A DNA stretch of 64,000 nucleotides from Cladocopium goreaui (GCA_947184155.2 CAMXCT020000114.1:679001-743000), one strand, 5' to 3'. Positions 20,618-32,340 are shown, counted from the first letter of the stretch. The notes: generated from the sequence alone by a model not told the origin. Made by a program: numbers and translations.

Positions 20618-21302
20618 TTGAAATATCATACAATATGTCAATATGATATGATATAATATGATATGATATATTATATGACATGATATAATAAATACATAAG
20701 ATATATATTACAATATGATATAATATAATGTATATAATTAATGCAATGTCATGTAATACACATGTATATCTATATCTATATATTTTATGTGAATGTCATG
20801 AACCGCCCACAAAGGTGAAGCATGAGGTTGCCGACAAAACAAGTGGGATTGTAGCGAACCAGCATGCCTGCGTCATGGGGAAATAACAAGCCGCATCAAG
20901 CAAATATGGGGATAATTTCTGTCCTATGGTCTTTTAAATTTTGGGTTTTGCGATGCTTTAAATGTTGTTTCTGTTTCTGGATGAATTACAACGACCTCAC
21001 TGCGTCACTGCGACGTCACTCTAAAGTGTGGCTAGTAAGAGAAATCATCCCAAAATGGTCTGTTTCAGGTTGTATATACTGTACAAATGGTTATTTTGAT
21101 GATGATAGACAAGTAAATTTAGGGCACATGACCAACGCAGGTGGAAACGCATCCTTGTGCGCACCAGTATGCCTTCCAGTTGGGTCAGCGAGCGAAAAAG
21201 AGGCAGGGTGCAGCAGCCGCAGGGTGCATGTTTGTGTAGCCTGAGTCAACCTTGGGCTACCCCAAAAATGGGGCCTACCCGGGCCTACCCCTGAAACGGC
21301 CA

Positions 21303-21740
21303 ATTTAATAGGGAAAATGATAACGGTAATGAATCAGTGGATTTAGGTACCCTATCTTTAAACTTCATAATATGGGATGGTTCAACACCAAAATATGACC
21401 CGCATCATCATAGATGTGGATGAGCCTGGTCCTTCTTACATGGGACTGTACATGGGACTCCGTGATTTACGCGCCATGTCCAATAGTTAGCAAAAACTTG
21501 ATACACAAAAAATCAAGGTTTGCATGGTATCAATGGGACCGCTGATGGCTGATGTATGCTTTGATGCCCACAACTTCCATGTCCAGAAAACTCTCCTTGA
21601 TCTGTGGTCCTCCCATCGAACATTTCTGCAACATGATTCCATTATATTATTATATTCCATTTTCTTATCCAATTTCCATCATTTCCCATCATGTACCCAT
21701 GTTTTACCTACTATTCACATCACTTTCCAAGAGATATAAA
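21303..21740. other. Mostly unassigned DNA with one weak exon-like frame
   Basis: After the duplication ends, a + frame at 21,524-21,640 contains MADVCFDAHNFHVQKTLL and could be an exon, but the reverse strand is open too. Otherwise nothing recognisable. Confidence 0.25.
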
Positions 21741-22140
21741 TATCATAAAATCACATACACATGTATATATATATGATACATACATATGTGTGTATAAGAC
21801 ATATATATATATATAAGACACACACACACACACACATATGTATATATATATAAGACATATATATATATATATATATGTATACATACATTACATATATATA
21901 TATAATATATATATATATATATACACATATATATATTTAAATATAAACACAATATATATATATATATCTATAACATACAAAATACATATATAGAATACAC
22001 AATATATATACATATATAACACTATATATAAAATGCACATGTTATATATTATACACATATTTTACATCATGCACATATATACATATATAGAATACATATA
22101 GTAGTTGTGACACACATAAAAACATATGAATTGTATATAC
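21740..22140. repeat. TA/CA microsatellite block
   Basis: Long runs of TATATA with a (CA)n tract at 21,817-21,835. The following 22,140-22,790 is AT-rich intron-like DNA with a T-run at 22,345-22,356. Confidence 0.95.
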
Positions 22141-22794
22141 ATTTACCTACCATAACCTCCAACAGCTGGGTTCCGAGGTATATGGATTTTTCACCCTCAC
22201 ACAGTCTGTTTGGGTGAAAAATCCAAATGGCCACCTTCGTCTCTTCCCTCTCCAGGTGGAAATTCGGGTGATTTTTCGTCCATTTTTTTGGTGTTTGGAA
22301 TTGGTTTTGTTGGTGTTATTCGGGTGATCTTTGCATTTCATGTTTTTTTTTTTTTTGTGTTTTTGTTTATCAGTTTGGAATGGGTTTCTTATTCCACGTT
22401 CTGGTGATCTTGCTCAATGTTACGGGGGTACGATATGGACAGAATATCATGCTATGTATATATATATATATGTATGGAACCTGCAGTAATTTTTTCTGAT
22501 TTCAGACAACGAGAAAAGAAACGCCTGGATTTTGTTGGAGGGTAACTGCCAGCGTGGATGGGGAGTCAATATGTTAATTTTGATTATCAGCATTGCGATG
22601 TGTTGAACCAGCCAAATATTTGGCAATCTTGATGAATCTTGCAAACAGAGCATAGGAATTATACTATTCTAGTCTTGGAAGTGTTGAAATTCTCACACAC
22701 CTGACCTCCACTTATGGCCCCAAGCATTTTCACCCTGACCGAGGCTGGTGCAACAGCCCAGCGATTATGATTTTGTTTGTCAGGCAACGGATTG

Positions 22795-22796
<2 letters not shown>

Positions 22797-22832
<36 letters not shown>
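22797..22832. repeat. GAT trinucleotide repeat
   Basis: Twelve or so uninterrupted GAT units. Confidence 0.98.
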
Positions 22833-23139
22833 TAACTGGAAGTTGAATGATCACCCAACTGGATATTGCAACTTAGGATTTAAATCATCTTGTCTTTAGC
22901 AGATGGTGTGGTGGTTTATCAAACTTGTGTGGTTGTGCTTGTCCCAGGACACAATTTCACTCTGTTGATCTTGCATAGATGGGGCCCGTTCTTGGTCTCA
23001 ACCAGGATGTTTCCATGGTTTTCAGAATTCACAGAGAAGTATCGTTCTTTTCTAAACCTGCCCAGCTGCGAAATCTACCATCCTTGCCACAATTTTCGAA
23101 GTGAAATGTGTTCTGACAGTTTGAAGGACTGCGGCAGAT

Positions 23140-23275
23140 TCCATCGGCTTTTTTTATCCCAAACCTTGCTCCACTGATGGCCGCAGGTGGTGACAAAGTA
23201 CTCGGAGTTCCGAGTACTTTGTCACCACCTGCGGCCATCAGTGGAGCAAGGTTTGGGATAAAAAAAGCCGATGGA
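23140..23275. repeat. Perfect 67-bp hairpin with 2-nt loop
   Basis: 23,140-23,206 and 23,209-23,275 are exact reverse complements, including a run of seven T/A, separated only by GT. Ends read TCCATCGGC and GCCGATGGA. The upstream sequence is exon-like (a frame with FTEKYRSFLNLPSCEIYH at about 23,030), so the arm may be a snap-back copy of adjacent single-copy DNA. Confidence 0.95.
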
Positions 23276-23924
23276 TGGAGAGGGCTCTGATCTGTTTCCA
23301 CCTGAGGACCTGGGCCAAGCCTTGGATTGCAATTTCAAGGGTTAATCGTCAGCCGTTACAAGGTGACAACGGGGGTAGGGGGAAGAAATGGTAAGAAACA
23401 TTCTGGAAACTCTGTTTGATTACCAGAAGTAAGCTATTCTACTGTGAATGAGACAAGTCTGAAAGTATATGGGTGTGTCTGAGAATATCCCCAATTAGAA
23501 AGGTTTATCATCATTCTCCCTATGACTATGGCTGTTTGGGGGTGCATTTCCCCATCTTCAGAGACAGCCAAACAAGATTTCCATCTATGGTATCCCAAAA
23601 ACAAAAAAACACATCGGGATTTAACTAAACCCCCAAAGCACCAATAATAGATGCCAATTCGCCGTAAATAATTGCAATTGTGAAGTTTCGCCTCAATCAA
23701 ATAATACACCCTTAGCCTTAGTAATTAATACACTAGTAACCTTAGTCCCTTTTGATATATGCGGCTTCCAATGTTAGTAATTAACCTTAGGATTCCCCAT
23801 CTTTTGGATGGTCAAAACGTCCTGCACGCTTTGAGGAGCTTTTTAGACCTGGACGGTCTTCCTGCAAGAGGCGGACACGGCGGGAAAATTTGCTGGGGAT
23901 ACAGGAACCCCCGAAGGTAGTTTA

Positions 23925-24115
23925 GCTTCAATTTATATATATATATGATATATGTATATATACACAGTTGTACACATTATATATATATACATATATATAT
24001 GTATATATGTATAGAGACCAGGTTCAATTTATCACTCTCACTCTCTCTCTCTATATATATGTGTGTTATTATATATATATGTAATTATATATATATATAT
24101 ACATACATATAAATA
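23925..24115. repeat. TATA and CTCTCT microsatellites
   Basis: Two TA blocks separated by a (CT)n run at 24,035-24,052. The stretch 23,276-23,925 shows nothing recognisable. Confidence 0.9.
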
Positions 24116-24413
24116 GAATGGGGTGAAGTTGCTAACTTGGGCATCTTTCTTGAGGTTGCTAAAACAAAAAATCAGCGAGAAAAACCTGGGGGTATCATCA
24201 ATTCTCCAACATTCGGTGATATCGTCCCAAGTCTTGTTCACCTCCAGTGTTTCATGGCTGGCTCCCGTTTGTGCAATTCTGATGACACCTTGCCAGCAAA
24301 ACATGTGGTGTTTGCCGCCTTGAGAACTTGTTCCTATTGTGCGTTGCGCCAGGCAACGCATTGAAATCTGCCACTGCGGCGCCTTTAAGTCCTTTCGCGC
24401 ATTGGGGCGACCA

Positions 24414-24490
24414 TTTGACCCCATCCGGCCCTGTAAAGATTGATCCCTTGGATCAAGGGATCCATCTTTACAGGGCCGGATGGGGTCAAA
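24414..24490. repeat. Hairpin, 27-nt perfect arms with inner stem
   Basis: TTTGACCCCATCCGGCC at 24,414 pairs exactly with the complement ending at 24,490 (27-nt arms). The 23-nt centre is itself palindromic (GATCCCTT and AAGGGATC), so the whole 77 bp folds. Confidence 0.93.
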
Positions 24491-25740
24491 GACAGTAACA
24501 GTGGCTTGAATCAAAGCACTCAAACCATGTCCAAGTTGACTAGCGCTGGAAAGGACCGGACAGCAACAAACTTGCCTTGAAATCCGTGGTCTATAATAGA
24601 GAGGTTGACGTGAAGAAATGTCTTTCACGCGACAGGCTCAGGAAAAGGAATTGCACATTAGTCATCCAGTTCTTTCCCTCAGAATCTGATGATAGTTGAT
24701 GAGTGTCCTTCGTGTCCGCAAAACATTTTTAGCTGGTGGTGGGTTTCCGCTTGTGCTTGCCAAGTGTTCATGGCTGGCGCATGGCGCAGGGTACCCAAGG
24801 AAACACACTTCTGATCGGGTTAGGATTTGGGCATTTTCGCAGTTTCTGTCACGTTCAGCTGAAGCCAAGTTGGGGCATTCAATGCTCCCAATTGTTTGTT
24901 GTGTGTTTCCAATCTGACTTTCTGGTATTTTCTGCTGTGGTTCAAAGTCACGCGCCCTGATTTGCAGTAAATTGGTTTGGCATGTTTTGTTGTGTTTGCT
25001 GGGTTGATTCAATTTGTGAAATTCATGCAAATGCTCTGTGCTTTTGCTCTTTTGGGTCTATTTGACATGTTTGGATAGTTTGGATAGCATAAAACATCGG
25101 TCATCAACAGGCATCACAATAAGTAATATATATATAATATGTGTGTGTTGTGTGTGTGTGTGTTTGATTTTCCAAGTGTCCAAAAAATCAAACAGCGTTG
25201 TTCGATTGCGTGTGATTGTCCAATTGTCCAAGCTTGTTGTTTTGCTGAATTGCTATGACCAAGGTGCTACCAGTCTATCTTCAGGCCATAGCTGATCAAA
25301 GGCCGGTGGTCTCGACTGATGGCTGTATGGATTGGATGGGGGCAATGACCATCAAAGCCACCAGAAACGACTTGGCCGTGGGGGCAATGTGCAGGTTTTC
25401 AGCTGCTCCATGACTTTCTGGTACGCCCTGGTGGGTTGCCTCAAACTTTGCAGTGTTTGTGTCGAGGAGATGGATCGGAAACTGCTGTTTTTTTTATGCT
25501 TTCAACTGACCACAAAAATAGCTTTTTGTTCGATTTGAGGTCGTTTCCCGTACAATTAGCATCCTGAACACAGGTTGTTTCTATATTTTCTATCAGTGTG
25601 AGTCACACCCAGTACTGGAGCAGGTCTGAACTTGGAAATGGGATGAAATCCAGATACCATGGGGTCTACCAGATGCGCAGTGACCACAACCCTGGCTAAT
25701 TGGTTAATAGGGGATTACACTACCCAAAAATGCATGAATA
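24491..25740. other. Unassigned, exon-like patches
   Basis: A + frame at 24,700-24,915 (FLAGGGFPLVLAKCSWLAHG and following) and another at 25,330-25,480 are protein-like but lack clear borders or known motifs. A (TG)n tract lies at 25,138-25,163. Confidence 0.25.
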
Positions 25741-25872
25741 CGAATACAAATATGTATACGTATACATATACCCATACGTATACGTATACCTATACGTATA
25801 CGTATACGTAGAGGTAAATGTATACGTATATGTATATGTATGTGTATGTGTTTGTGTATGTGTATATGTATC
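25735..25872. repeat. TATACG/TATATG hexamer array
   Basis: Runs of GTATAC and GTATAT give overlapping Tyr/Val translations in every frame. Confidence 0.95.
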
Positions 25873-25879
25873 TGTAAAT

Positions 25880-27350
25880 TATTTCATACCATATTATTTT
25901 ATCTTATCTTATCTTATCTCATCTTATTTGATCTTATCCTATCTTATCTAATATTATACTACTTATATTATCTTATATTATCTTGTACTATCTTATATAT
26001 ATATATCTATATCTATATTTTAGTATCTTATATTATCCTATATTATCTTATATTATTTTGTTTTATCTTATATTATTTTTAGTATCTTTTTTGATCTTAT
26101 ATTATCTTTTAGTATCTTATATGATCTTATTTGGTGTTATATGATCTTTTTGATATTTTACTATCGTGTATTATCTTATATTATCTTATCTTATCGCATC
26201 TTATCTTATCCTCTATAATTATGTTGTATTATACTATCTTTACATTTTATCTTATCTTATCTTATCTTTTTAAAAATATTATCTTATATGATCTCATCTG
26301 ATATTGTATTATCTTATATGATCTTATGTTATCTTTTTTGATATTATATTATCCTTTATTATCTTATTTGATCTTTTATTACCTTGCTTTCCCTTTTTTC
26401 TCTTGTATTATCTGATATTTTCTTTTTTTTTTCTCTTGTATTATTGGTTATTATCGTATGTTACCCTTAATTATCTTATTTTATGGCATCTTATTTTATC
26501 ATCTTTAATTATGTTGTATTATACTATATGTTTTCTTTAATTACATTATAATATATTATATTATAGTATATTACATTACATTACATTATATTATATTAAA
26601 TTGAATTCAATTATATTATACTACATGAGAATATTTTGTTTCATTAAATCATTGCTTTATTTTGATAAATTATATTCCATTATATTGAACGAGATTATAT
26701 TATATCATATTATATGTTATTTCATTATATATGTATTACATATATTTTTTTTACTTCATTGTATTATACTATACTATATTTTATTGTATCATATAATCAT
26801 TTAATATATTATAAAATATATTATTATATTTTATCATGATTTATAATATTGTATTGTATTGTATTATACTGTATTATTGTTTATTGTATTATATTAGTAT
26901 TATATTGTATTGTATTGTATTGTTTTAAGTTGTATTAAAGTGTATTTTTCTTTTTGTATTGTATTTTATTTTACTGTATGATATTAAATACTTGCTTAGA
27001 TTATTATGTATTATATTATATTCGCATTGTATATACTATATTGTATTGCATTGTATATTGTATTGTATTGTATTGTAGTGTATTGTATTATATCACATCA
27101 TATCATATCATATTATATTGCATTTTTTTTTAATGTTATTTCTATTTTTTTGTATTTCATGTTGTGTTATTTAAATATACGTATTATGTTGTATTGCATT
27201 GTATTATATGGTCATTGTATGGTACTGTATTGTATTATATTATAATATCATAACATATTGTATTATATTTTATTTTATTCTATGTTATTTTGTTGTTGTA
27301 TATATATTTAATTTGTTTATTGATTTTGTCATTTTATATACTTTGGATAT
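25880..27350. repeat. 1.5 kb of AT-rich simple sequence (TTATC/TTGTA words)
   Basis: The first half is dominated by ATCTT and ATTATCTTAT words, the second by TTGTATTGTATTATA words. There is no G/C-rich interruption and no credible exon. It resembles several interleaved pentamer satellites that have drifted. Confidence 0.92.
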
Positions 27351-27673
27351 AATATTGTAGGTTATCATCATCCATTTTGAAGACTGTTCAGATTATATCC
27401 CATTAACTGGGATGATATCACCACTTGGGAATGATGTCACCTATCCAGCCTTGTAACCAGCGGTTCAAGGTTCCACTGCAACCCAGAGTTCTGAACCATT
27501 CCAGTTTTGAGTGCCTTGCACCTGTGGAGATTGAAACCCAACAAACACTAGTGGGAATGATTTCCAGTTCCTCCCAAGCTGGACAATCAACCATTTATGG
27601 ATGATTCATGATGATCATCCCAATTTTTTTCCTATGGCAATTAGGATTTCCCATGGCAATATCACACACACAG

Positions 27674-27767
27674 AGTACCACTACCGGATGGATCCGCTGG
27701 GCGAGGTTCCAGTGTGCATCCAGTGCTTGGCGCTGCCTTTGGTGGAGCCGCGAACAGCTCAGCCCGG
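27674..27767 (+). CDS. Exon n-2 of the 28-kb gene
   Basis: GC-rich exon reading EYHYRMDPLGEVPVCIQC and LALPLVEPRTAQPG; donor CCCGG|GTCGTA. It contains two cysteines and no known motif. Confidence 0.68.
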
Positions 27768-28561
27768 GTCGTACATGAATCTTAGAATAGCACTATTAGT
27801 GGTTGAATATTCTAATTCTAATTGAATTCTAGTAGTTGATACGAACCATTACTTCACATCAGGGGATACGAACCATAATCTTGGAAAATTAGTAGTGGTA
27901 GCCCCTAATGTGAATCAATGGTCACACATGTCAGATATGCATGAGAATTGTCATTTTTGCTGTAGTTCTCCCTCGATGAATTGATTTATCAATCGTCACA
28001 CAACTGAACTATTCGCAATATTTTGTTATTATTGCTATTATTATAACACATTATAACCATTATTGTTACTAATTAGCGACAGTAAAACTATAGTAAACCA
28101 TACCAAATTTATCATCAATGGCTGGGATAAACCCTGCCCAGGCCGCCAGGGATATTGACAACAGAAGAAATTGAGGCTGGCCAGGTCGCTGGTGTTTTGG
28201 AGCCGTCTCCATGGCTGTTCCAATCAATTTCATCATGGTCTAATGATTCTAATGACTGGACGATTTGGGGGTGCACCGATTTTAAGAAAACCTCCATGTG
28301 TTGTCTTTTGTTTGTTTTTAAATCCGTGGGCGAATCCTACTTTGCCTTTGCCAAATACCACGAATCTTCTTGATGAAATCTGAATTTCTCATGGCCGAGT
28401 AGCAATTCTTCCTGGGTTGAACCCATCAAACCTCCATTTTTTGTTTGCAAAACCCCACGTTTTTATTGTGACGTCTCCAGGCTCCAGAACCTTTGCTGCA
28501 GAAGCCCAAAGGTGATCCGCGGCAGTATCAGTTGGGAACCCAGTTTCAACTAGCGAAATAG
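27674..28561 (+). CDS. 3' end of an unrecognised gene, three exons
   Basis: Three exons join with consistent phase. Exon 27,674-27,767 (acceptor acacacacag; frame YHYRMDPLGEVPVCIQC, then LALPLVEPRTAQPG) ends with two bases of a codon before GTCGTA. Exon 28,142-28,184 (acceptor accctgcccag) supplies the third base and reads PPGILTTEEIEAGQ to a GTCGCT donor. Exon 28,481-28,561 (acceptor gacgtctccag) reads APEPLLQKPKGDPRQYQL, then GTQFQLAK and TAG. Both introns are GT-AG (374 and 296 nt). The GC-rich exons stand out from AT-rich surroundings. The Pro-rich tail suggests a flexible C-terminus. I do not recognise the family, and upstream exons were not identified. Confidence 0.7.
28142..28184 (+). 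CDS. Exon n-1 of the 28-kb gene
   Basis: 43-nt exon, PPGILTTEEIEAGQ, flanked by cctgcccag and GTCGCTGG, matching phase on both sides. Confidence 0.65.
28481..28561 (+). CDS. Last exon of the 28-kb gene
   Basis: Acceptor gacgtctccag; 26 codons ending FQLAK and TAG. The following 28,562-29,140 shows no recognisable feature. Confidence 0.7.
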   Translation, partial: APEPLLQKPKGDPRQYQLGTQFQLAK

Positions 28562-29395
28562 GGAGAATAACCTGAGAAAACCAGCGCAAATTGTGATTTT
28601 GATTTAGTAAAAGTCAGCCAGCAAAGCCTGGGCTATGACACAAAGTCATTTTGGTACCATTCTGGATCCACAAATGGCCGGTATTTTTTGGTCCAAGACT
28701 GTACTAAATCATCCAGAGGCAATCATTTCGGGCCGGACCCGAATGGGCCCTAGTTGCGAACTTGGGATCTCCTATGGTTGTACCATATCTTTGGCTTCCA
28801 TGCAACAAGGTATACCAGTCGGTAGCTGATACATGGGGGCGTTTGGGAATCTCCAAAAACTTGTGATCGCAAACTGCTAACTTGCACAACCTATATGCGG
28901 TTCAGGTGGTTTTTGGTATTTATCTTTGGGTATATGCGATAATGGAATATAGGTTCTGGAAACCGATGTGATGTATTTATATTTTTTGGCGTTAATTGAT
29001 GCAGATGCAAGAATCTACTAGCTATAAAGATTTGGTGTCAAGCATGGAATCAAACCTTACATTGCAACATTTTTTTGTTTTGAACATGTAAACTACCCCC
29101 GTCTCAAACAAAAAAAACTAGCAAAAAAAAGCCAAATGGAATTAGAATAATAAATAAATGGAATCAATAAATAAACAAAATACAATTAAAGGGAAGCATA
29201 ATTTACAAAACAAAGAAATAATGTCCAAAAGAAAATGGGAGAAAACAAATAAAACAAGATGAAACCCACGAACCCTAATGCTCACACGTATGTTAATGGT
29301 ACAGATGTCAAAACACATGGTTATGCAGTGACGCACAATACCTCTCTGCAATAGTTTATTTGAACAGTCTTGTACATGTTTCCCTTGTTACCAGT

Positions 29396-30770
29396 CTGCA
29401 GTGTAGAGTGGAAAGTGTAGCGTGTGGAGTGTGGAGTGTGAAGTAAGTGTAAAGTGTGGAGTGGGGAGTGTAGAGTGTGTAAAGTGTAGAATGCGGAGTG
29501 TAAAGTGTAGAGTGTGGAGTATGGAGTGTAAAGTGTAGAGTGTGGAGTGTAGAGTGTGGAGTGTGGAGTGTAGAGTGTAGAGTGTGGAGTGAGGAGTGTA
29601 AAGTGCAAAGTGTGGAGTGTGGAGTGTAAAGTGAGGAGTGTAAAGTGTGGAGTGGAGTGTAAAGTGTGGAGTTTGAAGTGAGGAGTGAAAAGTGTGGAGT
29701 TTGTAAATTGTAGACTGTGAAGTGTAGAGTGTAAAGTGTAGAGTGTAAAGTGTAGAGTGCGGAGTGTGGAGTGTAAAGTGAGGAGTGTAAAGTGTGGAGT
29801 GTAAAGTGTGGAGTTTAAAGTGAGGAGTGTAAAGTGTGGAGTGAGGAGTGTGGAGTGTAAAGTGTGGAGTGAGGAGTGTAAAGTGAAAAGCGTGGAGCGT
29901 AAAGTGTAAAGTGTAAAGTGTGGAGTGTAAAGTGTGGAATGTAAAGTGTGGAGTGTGGAGTGGAAAGTATGGAGCGTGAAGTGTGGGGTGTAAAGAAAGG
30001 AGTGTGGAGTGTAAAATGTGGAGTGAGGAGTGTAAAGTGTGGAGTGTAAAGTGTGGAGTTTGGAGTGAGGAGTGTAAAGTGTGGAGTGTAAAGTGTGGAG
30101 TGTAAAGTGTGGAGTGTGGAGCGTAAAGTGTAGAGTGTGGAGTGTGGAGTGGAAAGTGTAGAGTGTGGTGCGTAGAGTGTGGAGTGTGGAGTGTAAAGTG
30201 AGAAGTGTAAAGTGTGGAGTGAGGAGTGTAGAGTATAAAGTGTGGAGTGTGGAGTGTACAGTAAAGTGTGGAGTGTGGAGTGCGGAGTGTGGAGTGGAAA
30301 GTGTAGAGTGTGGAGTGTGGAGTGTAAAGTGGGGAGTGTGGAGTGTAGAGTGTGGAGTGCGGAGTGTAAAGTGTAAAGTGTGGAGTGTGGAGTGTAAAGT
30401 GTAGAGTGTGGAGTGTGGAGTGTGGAGTGGAAAGCGTAGAGTGTGGTGTGTAGAGTGTGGAGTGTGGAGCGTGTAGTGTAAAATGTAAAGTGTGGAGTGT
30501 GGAGTAAGGAGTGTGTAGTGTAAAGTGTGGAGTGTGGTGTGTAAAGTGCAGAGTGCGGAGTGTAAAGTGTACAGTGCAGATGAGGAGTGAGGAGTGGAAA
30601 GTGTAGAGTGTAGTGTAAAGTGTGGAATGTGGAGTATAAAGTCTCAGGTGAGGAGTGAGGAATGTAAAGTGCAAAGTGTAAAGTGTGGAGCGTAAAGTGT
30701 AGAGTGTGGAGTCTAAAGTGTAAAATGTGGAGTGTGGAGTGTAAAGTGTAGAGTGTGGAGTGCGGAGCTT
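29396..30770 (-). repeat. Heptanucleotide array, left arm
   Basis: About 195 units of a 7-nt word; on the minus strand YACACTY (CACACTC, TACACTT and variants). Because 7 is not a multiple of 3, each frame of that strand cycles through the same seven-residue pattern (HTPHSTL-like), giving long stop-free frames (498 and 322 codons) that are not genes. Confidence 0.93.
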
Positions 30771-31320
30771 CCCCCTTAGACACGGTGACGCCACAGGAAA
30801 ACCAGAGACTGGAGACGAGACACGTGGGTGCAGAAAAACGAGCATTTCGTGCGAGACCTCCTCCAATTTTGACATTTTCGACACGTTATCAAACAGGTTG
30901 GAATGTCACAAAGTGCCACGCCTGCCACGCAAAACGACATGACAACCTGCCTGGAAACCTTCGAAAAGGAGATATTTTGCAGCTTCCCCCTTAGACACGG
31001 TGACGCCACAGGAAAACCAGAGACTCGAGACAAGACACGTGGGTGCAGAAAAACGAGCATTTCGTGCGAGACCTCCTCCAATTTTGACATTTTCGACACG
31101 TTATCAAACAGGTTGGAATGTCACAAAGTGCCACGCCTGCCACGCAAAACGACATGACAACCTGCTTGGAAACCTTCGAAAAGGAGATATTTTGCAGCTT
31201 CCCCCAAAGACACGGCGACGCCACAGGAAACCAAGAGACTCGAGGCGAGACACGTGGGTGCAGAAAAACGAGCATTTCGTGCGAGACCTCCTCCACTTTT
31301 CACATTTTGTAGCTTCATAA
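30771..31320. repeat. 215-bp tandem units, left arm
   Basis: Two and a half copies starting at CCCCCTTAGACACGG (30,771, 30,986 and, changed to CCCCCAAAGACACGG, 31,201). Each contains AAAACGAGCATTTCGTGCG and CCACGCCTGCCACGC. The translation of one strand (containing RLPRKTT) resembles peptides I recall from automatic Symbiodiniaceae predictions, suggesting a widespread repeat; not verified. Confidence 0.88.
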
Positions 31321-31860
31321 TCGACGTTTTCCTACGAGGTTTCCTAGGAACTTCTAAATTTTGCTACTTCAAAATCAATGTTTCGTGCGAAGCTTCCGTC
31401 CATTTTCAGCACATGTCGCAAAATGCCACGCCTGCCACGAAATTTGCACCTTGTCGCCACTTGACGCAGCCCTGCCAATGCGATTTACAAAAAACACGCA
31501 ACACGATACGTCTAAAGTGCTGCGCCTGCCACGAAAAATGACGATGGACACGTCCAAAGTGCTGCGCCTGCCACGAAAAATGCAACACATCTTCTGAAAA
31601 CGTCGCAAAAGTATTGCGCCTGCCACAGAAAACGACTTTTGACACGTTACAATTACAAAACACGTCTGAATGTCACGAAGTGCCACGCCTGCCACGCGAA
31701 ACGAAGCAACGACGCATTGGAAACCTCCAAAAATGACCACCTCTGCAGAACTTCCCATAGGCACGGCCATACGGAGTTCGTACGAAGGGTTGCGGACGGT
31801 TGCGGACGGTTGCGGACGGTTGCGGACGGTTGCGACCACAAACGCAACGTCGAGGGAACA
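31320..31860. repeat. CTGCCACG-rich dispersed repeat, left arm
   Basis: The words TGCGCCTGCCACGAAAAATG and CACGCCTGCCACGC recur about six times. It also holds CGCAGCCCTGCCAATGCGATTT, the motif of the 6.1-6.7 kb repeat. A four-fold TTGCGGACGG run ends it. Confidence 0.8.
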
Positions 31861-31914
31861 CAACCTCAACCCCCAGAGTGAAAACGGGAACCCTTGCTAC
31901 GCATTCGGGAAAAG

Positions 31915-32190
31915 AACCAAAAAAAAGACAATAATATATTAAAAAAAACAAAAAAATAAAATTCCCCAAAAAAATAAAATCCCCCTCCAAAAAAAAAAAT
32001 CCCCCCAAAAAAATCAAAAAAAAATAAAATCCCAAAAATGAAATAAAATCAAAAAACAAAATAAAATCCCCCCCAAAAAAATCCCCCCCCCCAAAAAAAT
32101 AAAAAAACAAAATAAAAAAATTGGGATTTTTTTTTGGGGGGGATTTTATTTTTTTTGTTTTTTTGGTTTTTTTTTGATTTTATTCCCCAC
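31915..32190. repeat. A/C then T/G homopolymer tract with its own symmetry
   Basis: Runs of A with blocks of C (CCCCCCCCCCAAAAAAAT) turn at about 32,125 into runs of T with blocks of G, making a smaller palindrome inside the left arm. The right arm has a corresponding T/G tract at 33,069-33,240. Confidence 0.85.
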
Positions 32191-32224
32191 CTGCCAGGTG
32201 AGGGTTGTTAGATTTTATCTAAGT

Positions 32225-32340
32225 TGCCTGCTCCTCGTCCTCCTCCTGCCTCCTGCCTCCTCTTCCTCCTGCCTCCTCCTGCCTCCTCCTGCCTCCTCCT
32301 CGTCCTCCTCCTCCTGCTCAACTGCGACCCTCGGTGACAG
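32225..32340. repeat. CCTCCTG/CTCCTGC repeat
   Basis: Irregular runs of CTGCCTCCTC within the palindrome spacer. Confidence 0.9.

Larger units (their letters stand above)
16122..21302 (+). repeat. Segmental duplication, copy 2 (truncated)
   Basis: Direct repeat of 7,205-12,387. Candidate exons corresponding to those in copy 1 show stops (TAG in the 16.28-kb exon, TAG at 17,752, TAA at 17,800), loss of half an exon at 19.3 kb, and no counterpart of the exons beyond 12.39 kb. It carries its own insertions and lacks the two CCCTCTGG-type MITEs. Best read as a non-functional duplicate, although the 17,255 and 21,141 exons keep their frames. Confidence 0.85.

Noticed and set aside
23140-23275. 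Intrinsic transcription terminator
   Set aside because: Far too long and perfect, no following T run; bacterial-type terminators do not apply here.
24038-24628. 196-codon minus-strand frame as a gene
   Set aside because: Crosses a hairpin and TATA microsatellite, no family match, and the + strand is also open. A small real exon within it cannot be excluded.
25880-27350. Short Ile/Leu/Tyr-rich membrane peptides encoded by AT-rich DNA
   Set aside because: Direct translation of ATCTTAT/TTGTATTA repeats; no start, splice or GC signal.
29388-30884. 498-codon minus-strand open frame
   Set aside because: It is the heptamer array read in one frame; the same peptide pattern is open in the other frames and in the opposite arm.
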